A DNA stretch of 60,000 nucleotides from assembly GCF_008831285.2 (NCBI RefSeq), contig NC_045141.1, forward strand, positions 19,342,848 to 19,402,847. The letters run 5' to 3'. The DNA comes from Nymphaea colorata. Its lineage: Eukaryota; Streptophyta; Magnoliopsida; Nymphaeales; Nymphaeaceae. The notes below the pieces were generated by a model. That model did no database searches. It was given only the letters and a program-made list of their open reading frames with translations, and was not told the origin of the DNA. Below are positions 14,201 through 26,200 of this stretch, one piece after another. A program made the position numbers and the translations under genes. Each line of letters opens with the position of its first letter. Position 1 is the stretch's first letter.

Positions 14201-17200
14201 TAATCGATCAACAGCATCTAGGATTCTAGGGGTTCAGCAAAAAAATGTGCCAGTTTAGAGCACTATTAATAATTTAACCTTGTCATTCATAGTTTGAATT
14301 TCCAGTTCACTATGGAAAATCTGGGGAATGCCTTCATAGCTTAATAAACTTGGACATAAAATTTCTTGTTCTCAGACATTATGCTTCTTCTCCAATGTAT
14401 TTATTGTCTTATTTCAGTCCACGTTCAAAGAATTTCCTTAAGAACATTGAAGAAAAATTGTGGTGCAAATCTCACCATTCTGAAAAGCAATTGAAGTTGC
14501 AACCAAGATCAATACAAAATAGATATAACAAAGGCTTTTAGTGGATTAATTTCTTTACTTGAAATGATGCAAGCAGGCTAAATATGACATTTCCATTTTG
14601 TGTTGCATCCACCCGCCTTGTGGCAAAGCTTTTTCCTTCACGTGCACGTTGAACCTGATATACAATCGGCACTGCAAAGATATTTTAGACTATCCAGAAG
14701 TTTGTGCATATGATTATTATGCTCAAACTCTCAAGAAAAAAGAAGAAGAAAAGACAGAAATAAGAAACAAATGATTCTCATCATTCTTAACTACATCGTA
14801 TGTAAGGAATATAAGTGTGAAAATGTAAATGAAACCCTGTCAATTGTGTCATGCTAAAAAATTCTAGAATGATTTGACAACTTAGAGCATTAAACTAATC
14901 AATAACAGAAAATATTGTTAAAATTCACAGGCTTATATTAGTAGACATTGAAGAAAGGAGAAAAGCCTTTCACCCCATCTTTATGACTGACTAGCATAAA
15001 CAATCATATCATCTTAAAACAACTGAGGCCAAATATTAATAGGGTGGAACATTATGAGACATAAAAGTCTAATTAAAACACTGTCTGCACCTCACACACA
15101 TTGGTAAAGTACAGTTCAACTATGGCGTCATTCTATGGCACCAATTCTGGCATAACGAAGCCTTCATCTAATCTAGCTCACATCTCATTGGGGTTTTTGT
15201 AGCACTGTCGGTAGCTTCAGTAACATCCTTGTCACACTGACCATGTGTACAAAACGTTGGCAATGAGGACTTGGGACCAAAACCAGTCAGCCCATCTAGC
15301 AAGGGCTGATAGTTCAGCAATGGTTGTTTCCCCTTGTCATCAACCGCTGCCTAACGGCAACAGGATCCTTGCTGGACAGTGAAGGTTGGCTCACTGCCAC
15401 CCCTCTTAGTCCAATGAAGGGCAACAGGAAGGTCAACAGATGGGCAATGATCATTGGCCCTCACCAGCAAGGAGCAACAGTCATCGCGGGGTTGTGCCTT
15501 TTTCTCTAAATTTAATTGACAAGATCAAGTTGGTCATTTGAGTCACTAATTTAATGCTTCTTAATGAGGAGCAGTTAGTTGAGAAATAATGAAAAAAGAT
15601 GAGTGCCCATTTGATGTTTGTAGAAAGATGAGCAGGAATCTGTTATTGGCTCGTTTATTGAGTAGCAATACATAATTTTTCTAAAATTATTCTGATAATA
15701 TTGTTTCAGGCTAATTGGTTTTAGGAATTAACTGGGTCATGTCTTCATGAGTGCAAGTATGAAATGTTCGAGGCTTGTGCACCTTTTAGGTTCCATATTT
15801 GGATTGGATTCGTTCAAAAACCAAAATGATTAAAACTTCATGAAGAAGTGCAGTTTCGAAGTATTAATGCTTGTGTATAAGAATGGGTGGCAACCTGGAT
15901 CTAACCGTGGTCTGTTATAACTTGGTCAGTGGTATCTATGCATGAATTGGTTGGCTCTCCTAGTAGGTTTCAGACATAGAATGCATTTGGCAGGGTTACT
16001 TGGATGAAATACATTTTCTAAGACAACTAACTTGATCTGTTGAATCTTCTACCTAGGTATTATATGCAATTTTCTTTTATTTTTGTATTCTTTTTATTTA
16101 TTTTTTGTTTTTTTCTTTATTATTTTATTGTTTGTTTCTTTCAGCTTTACCAGCTGTTGGAAGTCCCAACGACTAGTTTTATAGCCATCGGGATCAGTCC
16201 AACAGCTAGCTGCTACTTTCCTTTTGTTTCTTCTTTCACTTCTATATATAAGGGACTAAGTCCCATAGTGTCCAACAGCTAGCTGCTACTTTTGTTTCTT
16301 CTTTCACTTCTATATATAAGGGACTAAGTCCCATAGTGTCCAACAGCTAGCTGCTACTTTCCTTTTGTTTCTTCTTTCACTTCTATATATAAGGGACTAA
16401 GTCCCACCTCAATGTGATTGTCTGAGTGCCAGTTGTAGCACTCGCTTAATATATTTTTCCTGATTGTTCCAAGCTTGTGGGAAGTGAAATCTGTGTTTCA
16501 AGGCTATCTGCCTGTTATTTTTCAAGTTTGATTTACAAGCCTTACACTCTGAATCTAGTATAGTATAAAAGAAATGGTCCCAAAAGTTTAATGAAACACA
16601 CAATTTCTTTGATCTTGTAGTTCAATTAAGCTCAGAAGAAATCTAGAAAACTTCTAGCATCCACACACTCAAGAATCATGTGTTCTGCATCATTTCATTG
16701 TCTTAGCATTGATAGCTAATTGTTTACCCTCCTAGATGTATCTAATAAGAAATGACAGCTAACTCACAATTAACATCCCCAGCAAGGATAAAGTAGCAGT
16801 GCAAGCTGTTCACAAGCTTAAGACAATCTACAGTCTTGGTTGCTGCTGTCAGAGCCTGCAAAACACAGCACCGATGAGTTATACGATACAGCATATTCTA
16901 GTATAGAAGGGGACATCATCTAATGAGAAAGGATAAGTTTTAAGAAGGAGCTTTCAAGCTCTTGCAAGAAGACTGCACACAGTAAGTGGAACATCCGACT
17001 GTATTTTGTTTACAACAGAAGATCTAACAGTACTAATTTTGCTTTGTATCTAGTAAAGTTGCCCAGCAAAGTTAGCACAGATTGTTCCATATTTTCATCA
17101 GCAGTGAAAAATTACTCAAAAACAACCAAATAACCACCTTTTCCTGAAAAAAAATTCACCTCAAGATAGTGCATGCACACCATAATTGATGAAAAATATG

Positions 17201-20200
17201 CTTCATCACATGTTCAATGAGTGCATAACTATCAAGATAAATCAGTTGTGAATTAATTCCACATGCACGTGACCTAAAATATTTCAGCAGTGAGCATTTT
17301 GACTCCCTTTACAGCCTCACTACTACCATGCAAAATCATGTTGCTGTCTTGCTAATCACACCAAGCTGTTTGAGGAAAAAAAAATGCAAGTAATGATTGT
17401 ATTCTTCATGCAAGAGAAAACCGACAGCAATAATACAAGAAACAAGTTAGTTGACACTTGACAGTACGTAGGAATGAGAATGAGGAAGAAAATTGTAACC
17501 AAATTGACAAGAACCAGTCCAACACCAAGACATTGTACAATCACAAATAAAAGGCAACTAGAAGAAAGACCAAACCTAGATAGATAAAGAGATAAACATA
17601 CCTGAGCAATGAGTTGTCCTCCAAAAACATGTCCAAAGGTTGGCGTATCAGATAAAGTCAACCCTCGAAATATGTTGACCTTGACAATATCAAAGTGATA
17701 AAATGAGATCTAGTCAATCATGCGCATTCATGATTCTTGCACACATAAAGATAAAATGCATGTTACAATCATAATTTTAAGCGCCATCATCCACACATTC
17801 ACCACAGATCAACAAGGAAGTTGGTTGAAAGTACCTCAAAACCCAGGACACTGGTCCCAAATGTAATATACCAATACAATTGCACAAAAAAATGGTTGGT
17901 ACACTCGAACATATAGCCTTCTTATTTAAACGAAGTCCTGAACCACCAAAGTGTATCTCATAGCAGGAATTTTTTTAACAATCAATTCGGAAGTTCCTAC
18001 AGAAACTTTTGAGAAAAAATAATGATGATATGGAACAATGTTCTTGAGAATATTAAACAACAGAAATTCGGATGCTGAGATTTTTCTTTCATCTGCTAAT
18101 TTTAAATCTACGATAAAACTTGAGAGTTGACTTTTTATTTCTTAGTGAATTCAAATGAAAGATAATTCCTTGAATTGCATGAATATTGCTTAACTAATTA
18201 ACCATTACATGAAAATAAGCCAAAGAACTGGCCTTCCAATCTCCCTACCAAAACCACCCTAAGTAGCTACAACCTTCTTCTCTCTCCTCCATAAATTCCC
18301 TTAGGAGGTGAACTAAAATGAAGTAGAGGAGGAGCGGTCAAGGCACAGAAGACATCTGTGAGAGCACACCATCTATTAGATAATTAATTAATTTGGTTTT
18401 TATGATTAGATAGTTCTTGCTTGAGATAGTTTTGTTCAAGACTGAAGCTGACATTTTCTTAAAACTAACTTCTTAGTATTTTCAATTATTGGTTTTTTCT
18501 GCTTAGTTTATTACAGCCGAGTCTCTGTTAAATGATTGGTCTGAGAAGTCAACCAACTAAAAAAATGTGGGGAAAAAAATTATGGTACTGGAAAGGTTAC
18601 TCAATACATGAAAAAGACTTAGCACCAGGTAGCCCCTAGGCAATGGCCATTGGTTAGGTTAGATGGCCCCAGGTGGTAGAGGTGAATGTGACCCCAAGTT
18701 TGAGCCGAGAGCACACTAGCTCTGGCAAGGCTTGACTAGGCTCGAGTACAACCAGGCTAGTGTAAAAAGAATATTAAACTTTGTTAGAATACCATGTAAT
18801 ATGGAACCGGGTCCGGATATGGACCCGCTACCCATGGACCCGGTACCCATGGTCCGGATATGGACCCTAGGCGGGTCTCTCTTCCTCCCTCTTTTATTCT
18901 AATCGCATATTGTAATTGTTGATTAAGTGAATTAAGATTTCTCTCTCCTAGGGTTGCGGTTTTGCCTCTAGGTTAGAGCTTCCCCGTGGTTTTTCACCTC
19001 GTTCTGAGGTTTTCCACGTAAATCTTGTGTTTGTTTTCCTTTCTCTTCTTCCGCTGCGTGTTTCTATATGGTATCAGAGCCAAAATCGTGTTGTTTGGCT
19101 TCTTCGTTTGTGTGTGATTTAGGGTTTTTTTGGAACCCTAAGTCTGACCTTGCTGGAGTTCTATCTCCGACGTCGCCCTAAGTCCCGCCGCCGACGCAGC
19201 ACGCCGTCCCACCGCCGCCTGCCATTGCCTGGAGTGCGCTGCCCCCGTCCGCCTGTCTGACACCGCCCGACGTCGCCTGGGTGCGCCGACGCCGCTCGCT
19301 GTTCGACGCCGCCCGCCGTCGCCTGGCCTGTTCCCCGCCCTGTGCCTGCTTGCCGGAAATCCCGCTGCCCGTCTTCCATTGTAGGCAAAGTGCCACAGCG
19401 CCCGGGTCCTCCTCCTGCGTTTTTCTGGTATTCTCTGACTGTTAGATTTTTTTTTTGTGGTCGTTGTGGCTGAAGAGATGACTTCCAAGACCGATGTTAC
19501 CTTTGACACGGGCAGTAATACCAAGAGCGAAAATTTGCCTGTTCAAGTCACCTCTATTCGACTGAACAAAGACAATTATCTCCCTTGGTCTGCTGCGCTT
19601 GAAATTGGGATCACCAGTCGTGGTCGTCTGCCCTATATCACTGGGGAGAAACCTGCGCCTAGTAAAACTGATCCTGGATGGGCGACTTGGGCATTGGAAG
19701 ATAGTCAAGTTAAGGTTTGGATTATTAATTCTGTTTCTGCTGATATTCAGCCCCTTATTTTGCGAAAGTTGACCTCATATGACATGTGGACTGTGCTTGC
19801 GAGGATGTATGGCTGTAAAAAGAGAATCCTGAGTACATACCAGATTAAATGCAGCATCTATTCTCTTAAACAGGGTGACTTGTCTGTGGCATCCTTCTAT
19901 GCAACCCTGAAGACCAAATGGGAGGAACTGTCATGTGAATGATGACTGGAATTGTGGTTCTGATCATGAACTGTACTGGCAGAAAGAATGGATGGACCGC
20001 ACTTTTATTTTTCTGGGAGGTCTGCGTGATGAGTCTAAATCCATTAGGAGTCAAATTCTCAACTGTGACGAGACCCCTGGAATTGAGGAGGTGTATGCCC
20101 GGGTGGAATCCGAGGAACAACGCCGTCAAGTGATGCATATTGACTCTAGTCATGGTAGTTCACCCTCTGCTTTTGTTAGCCATGCTCCAGGGACTGGGCA

Positions 20201-23200
20201 GCGTCCTATTCGACGTTGCAATCACTGTAACAAGTTGGGACACTCAGTTGATTTTTGTTGGGATCTTCATCCTGAGAAGAGGCTCACCCGTGGTCGTCCT
20301 CCCTCTGGTAGGCGGGGTCCTCCTGTGCCTGATACTAGCTCTCCCAGTGTTGAAAAACCGAAGCTTTCCTCTGACCAAATCAAGGAATTACAAGCTTACA
20401 TCAGCCGGTTATCTACTACTAAGGAGGAAGCCTCCACGTCTGAGGGAGCTCAGTTAGCCCAAGCTCTTGTTGCCACAAGTGATCAAGGTAATCCCTTACT
20501 TGGTGATTGGGTAGTTGACAGTGGAGTTACTCATCATATGACAGGAAACCCTAAGATGTTTCAAGAGTACAAATTGTCTTCAGGGCAGCAACGCGTATCT
20601 ATGGCTGATGGGTCCTCGATCTTTGTGGCTGGAAAAGGGAGTTTGTCCTTATTAAATAAATATCTTCTGCATAATGCTCTTCATGTTCTCAATATTCCTG
20701 TGAATTTGTTATCTGTCAGTAGTATCACCAAAGAACTCAATTGTAATCTAATTTTCTCTGTTGATCATTGTACCCTGCAGGACTTGGTGACGGGGAAGAA
20801 GATTGGGATTGGTTCGGTTATTTAGGGCCTCTACAGACTGCCCGTACAGGTTGCCTCTGCTCTCATCTCAACCACTAGCAGACAGTTGACGGGCGTGGAG
20901 GACAGGCCTAGCATTATGAGATGGCACGAGCACCTTGGACATCTCTCATTCCAGTTGATTAAGAAGTTGTTTCCTAGGTTGTTTACTTCTGTTTCCATGG
21001 ACTCCTTCACATGTGAAGTGTGTCAGTTTGCTAAGCATGTTAGGGCTTTGTACCCTATGTCTATCAATAAAACCACTCGTCCTTTTGCTTTGGTTCACTC
21101 TGATGTTTGGGGTCCTTCGAGAGTACCCACTTGTCGTGGTTTCCATTACTTTATGACTCTGATTGATGACTACTCTCGTTGTACGTTCGTGTACTTGTTG
21201 AAAGAACGCAGTGAGGTTCCTGTCGTTGTCAAAAATTTTGTTGCCTTTGTCGAAAATCAATTTCAGACCTCTGTTCAGATTTTCCGTACTGATAATGTCA
21301 GGGAGTATGTCTCTCAATCCCTTGAGGACTTCCTGCGGGGCAAGGGTATTGTTCATGAGACGTCTTGTAGTTATACTCCTCAAAATGGCGTGGCCGAACG
21401 TAAAAATCGCCATTTATTAGATGTCACCCGAGCTATTATGTTCCACAGGCACGTTCCTAAGCGCTACTGGGGCGATGCTCTCCTCACTAGTGCCCACCTC
21501 ATCAACCGTATGCCCACTCGTGTGTTGAATGGTCGTACTCCTTACTCTGTGCTCAGTCCCACTCATAACCCCTGGCCTCTTACTCCTCGGGTGTTCGGGT
21601 GTGTTTGCTTTGTTCATAACCATAGTCCCACCATCAAGAAACTTGACCCTCGGTCTGTCAAAGTTGTCTTCTTGGGGTATTCCTCCACTCATAAGGGATA
21701 TAAATGTATTGATCCTACTACCTCTAAAATCTATGTCTCCCGAGATGTTACCTTTCATGAACATGAGGCATTTTCCTGTGAATCCTCTTCAGGGGGAGTG
21801 TATAGGAGACAGTGTGGAAGAGTATTCTCCAAATCAGCTTATTCAATTTACTGACTTCTTGGACTACAAACTTAGTCACAGTGTGGAAGATACAGTCAGA
21901 GATGATAAAGACAGTCATGTGAAAGGGGGCCCTGTGGATGATCAGCCCACATCCCGTGATCATTTGTTTGGGCAGGTTTACACTAGAAAGGATAAAGATG
22001 TGGTTGAGACTGTTGATGTAACCAATCCCAATCCTGTGAGTTCCTCGAATGAACCAAGTCCAATGAATGAAGAGCTTCCCATAGCCCTGCGCAAGGGGAC
22101 CAGGTCATGTACTTCTCACCCTATTCAGAGATTTGTCTCATATTCAAAACTCAGTAAAGAATACAAATGTTTTATTACCACTCTGTCTATGTCTGTGATT
22201 CCCAGGTGTGTGGAAGATGCTAGAGAGGATCCTAAATGGCTACAGGTTATGACAGAGGAGATAGATGCCTTGGCAAAGAACAACACTTGGGAAGTGGTCG
22301 ATATTCCCAAGGGGACTCACTTAGTTGATTCCAAGTGGGTGTTTAGTGTGAAGTATAAACCTGATGGCACTATGGAATGGTATAAAGCTCGTCTGGTTGC
22401 AAAGGGGTTCAACCAAAAATACGGAATTAACTATCTTGAACCTTTGCTCCTGTTGCAAAACTGAAGACTGTGAGGGTCATTTTTGCAATTGCAGTGCAAA
22501 AGAAGTGGGGCATAGACCAGCTTGATGTCAAGAACGTCTTCTTGAACGGCCATCTAGAGGAGGAGGTCTAGATGAGCATGCCTCCAGGATATGCTCAAAG
22601 TAGAAAATGTTGTCATCTCAAGAAGGCCCTATACGGCCTGAAGCAGTCCTCTAGAGCATGGTTTGAAAGACTGAGGGTGGTAATGAAGACAAATTGGTAC
22701 AAACAAGGAAATGGTGATCATACCCTGTTCATTAAGCAGATAAGTGGCCTGGTGAGCATTTTTCTTGTGTATGTTGATAATATGATTGTCACAGGAGATG
22801 ATGAATAAGAGAAAAGGAAGATGAAGGAGAGGTTAGCTGCTGAATTTGACCTTAAAGATCTGGAAAAATTAAGGTACTTTCTGGGAATAGAGATTGCTCG
22901 ATCAGAGACAGGGCTTGTTATGAGCCAAAGGAAGTACACTCTGGACCTCTTGAAAGTGACAGGTAAACTGGGATGCAGGCCCTTTCTAACTCCAATGGAG
23001 TCAGGTACAAAGATAAGTATCAAAACTGGTAACATCTTGGATGAGGAAGAAAAAGGATGGTATCAGATGCTGGTTGGTAAGCTTATTTATCTTACTCTTA
23101 CTCGCCCTGATATTACTTATGTTGTAAATGTGTTGAGTCAGTTTATGCATGCTCCTACTGATTGTCACTGGAAGAGTGCAGAAAGAGTGCTGGGGTACCT

Positions 23201-26200
23201 GTAAAATAACCCAGGTAAAGGGTTACTGTATACACGACAGGACAAACTTAATATTGAAGGATACTCTGACGGTGATTGGGTTGGTTGCATGGATACCAGA
23301 AGGTCTACCACAGGGTACTGCATCTTTCTAGGGGGAAACCTGGTGGTATGGAGGAGTAAAAGGCAGGAGGTATGTTCTAGATCCAGTGCTGAGGCTGAAT
23401 ACAGGGCTGTTGCTATGGGAGTTAAAGAGATGTTATGGCTAAAGATTCTTCTAGCAGATATTGGAATTGAAAATGAAGAGAAGATGAAAATGTATTGTGA
23501 CAATAAGTCTGCGATTAACCTGACAAATAATCCCGGCCTGCATGACAGAACCAAACATGTGGAGATAGATCGCCACTTCATACGGGAACGCATAGATTCA
23601 AAGGAGTTGATCATTCCTTATATGAAGTCTGAAGATCAAATTGCAGATGTTCTAACTAAAGCCTTATGTACATCTCAATTTGAAAAGAATGTTAGCAAGC
23701 TTGGCATGTTTGACATGTATGCCAAGCTTGAGGGGGAGTGTTAGAATGCCGTGTAATAGGGAACCGGGTCCGAATATGGACCCGATACCCATGGGCGCGG
23801 AAACCGAGGACGGGCTCGGTTCCCTAGTGTTGCGGAGGGAGTATTCTAATCACTTATTGTAATTGTTGATTAAGTGAATTAAGATTGCTCTCTCCTAGTG
23901 TTGCGGTTTTGCCCCTAGGTTAGAGCTTTCCCGTGTTTTTTCACATTGTTCCGAGGTTTTCCACGTAAATCCTGTGTTTGTTTTCCTTTCTCTTCTTCCG
24001 CTGCGTGTTTCTACAAACTTTAAAGAGGACATGAGAGCAGCAGCAGCGGGTTTTGGAAATGAAGCCGCTTTTGTCATTCAAAAGCTATCATATTACACCA
24101 AAATCAAGCTTTAAGTTAAAAAGAACAAAGCATGTCATATGTGAGAGAAATGAATTTAAACAAGCTCACAAGAATCTTTCCAGCACAAGCTCGACTCTAG
24201 AAGTAAACAAGTCCATCCAGGCTCGATTCGACTTATTTGAACCAAGCTCGACCCGAGCTTAACAGATTGAACTAAAGTTTATCCATTATGCAGCCCTACT
24301 AGCTAGAACCCAAAAAAGCCAAAAGGGTGGTAAAGTCAACTAATTATTTCTTTTATACACACGTGTCATATGCACAATCATGTTTTATTTCTACAAGTTT
24401 GAAAAAATCTTGGAAAACATGTAAAGACATGCAATGAATGTGGACAAAGATAGCTAACAATGCGACATATCACATACAAAAAAATTGCCGCCATCACCTC
24501 CATGTATATAAAATGGATATGGGGAAAAAGAAAAGCATAAAACTAACAAAAAAACATGTAAAAGGTAAAAGGAGAGGATAAGTGGCAGGCATGGACAACC
24601 CAGGACACAATAGGCAAGCACAACAACATGTAAAGACATGCAATATAACAACCCCACCCACTTTTAGGCTTGAACCCCTAGTCCGGCGGATCCCAACCCG
24701 CCTCCTAGCAGTTTCAGCTTCAACCCCCAAAAAGGGTAGCAACTAGAAAAACCATCTATTCAATAACCCTCATTATAAGCCCCTGAAGATCCCTCACAAT
24801 CTTTAATACAAGACTAAATTTTTTGGGTGTTACAATCCAACCCCTCAGAGCACACGCGTCTGCACGGGTAAGACCCTAGGTCTGAGTGTTGAACCGGCTC
24901 TAATACCACTATAACAACCCGACCCACTTTTGGGCTCCGGCCCTGGTTCGACGGATCCCAACCCTCCTCCTAGCAATTTTGGCTCCAGCACTCCAAAAGG
25001 GCAGAAACCAGGACAACCATCTATCTAATAACCCCCTTTATAAGCCCTTAAAGATCCCTCATAATCTTCAATACGAGACTAACTTTTTTTGGGGTGTTAC
25101 ATGCAATGAATGTGGAAAAGATAACTAACAACATGACATGTCACATACAAAAAAAAAAAAAAATCTTGCTGCCATCACCTCCATGTATATAAAACGGATA
25201 TGGGGAAAACAAACAGCATAAAAGACAAAATAACTTATGTAAAAGGGAAAATGAGAGGATAAGTGCAGGCATGGACAACCCGGGACAACTAGGCAAGCAC
25301 AAGAACATGGCTGACCAGGCAGATCTAGGCATACATAAGTTAGCAATAGGTTCTTTAACCTAGTTGACCAGCTGGGCACCAGCATACGCAATCAAGCTCC
25401 CCTAAACTGGCTAGGACATCTAGGCACATTTTAACTTTGCAAAAGTGTAAAATTATTCAATTCTGCCTTTGTTAGCCGATGAATAAGCTCGACAGGTGGT
25501 ATGCTAGAGCATGATCTAAAGAATTTTTTTTTTTTTTTGTGGGGGGCATAACTCATAAGTGGTTTAATGAAACTTTCTTTCAAACATATACATTTTAATG
25601 TGATAGGGGGACTTTTTTTCCGTTCACATAACATACACATTGATGCACTCACTTCTAAAGGCTCCAAGTGCAATATCTGCTCCATCAGTGAACATGTCTC
25701 AGGTGTCTCCTCTGCATTCCATAAAGACTTTGGTTGCAATAAAGGTGTGTTCTCATTGTATAAAATCAAGCATGTCAACTGCAAAAGAAGACCAGGAACT
25801 TCATCAGACAACTCCCTGAATGTTTTCCACCGACTAGCAATGCAATTTATATACCAACATCCAAAAGCCATAGGGCCTGCCATCCAACTGCAGATCTAAC
25901 TGAAACTAAAGGCTGGCCAGTCTATGCATTTGACAGAAGAAAGACACTATATAGGCATAAATATTGCAAACCAGAAAATGTTCCTAGACCTTGCCCAGTG
26001 CAATAACATCTGCTTGGTGTACAGAAGTACCAATACCTGCAAAAATTTTAAGAATCAGCATACACAAGTAACGCATGCAAATGCACAGGAGCTCTGAATG
26101 AAACAATATTTGAGTTTTTCTGCTAGATATTATTCATGTTGGTAATGAACTATAGTTTCAAAACCATTTATGTGGCATCCTAAATTTGTACATCACTATT

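Larger units (their letters stand above)
18782..24015 (+). mobile_element. Ty1/Copia LTR retrotransposon, degenerate, antisense to host gene
   Basis: A perfect target duplication AACTT flanks the element (18777-18781 and 24016-24020). LTRs of 287 and 277 bp start TGTTAGAAT and end TTTCTA(T/C)A. The Met-tRNA primer-binding site is 19069-19080. The purine tract AGGGGGAG (23731-23738) precedes the 3' LTR. Domain order is gag, protease, integrase, reverse transcriptase, RNase H, as in Copia. The downstream halves of the LTRs are similar, but a segment of U3 (about 18835-18895 versus 23790-23850) barely aligns. Confidence 0.95.
17680..25652 (-). other. Thioesterase intron 6 (8.0 kb) with Copia and TRIM insertions
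   Basis: Contains a Copia (18782-24015) and a TRIM (24644-25101). The remaining 17680-18781 and 24016-24400 stretches are AT-rich, with nothing recognisable apart from Copia flanks. Confidence 0.8.

Noticed and set aside
15100-15510. GC-richer patch in thioesterase intron 8 with a 61-codon frame
   Set aside because: No recognisable protein, ends or repeats; left as unexplained intron sequence.
19138-19524. Minus-strand Arg/Ala-rich open frames
   Set aside because: Composition artefact of the GC-rich Copia leader; no domain and opposite to the element.
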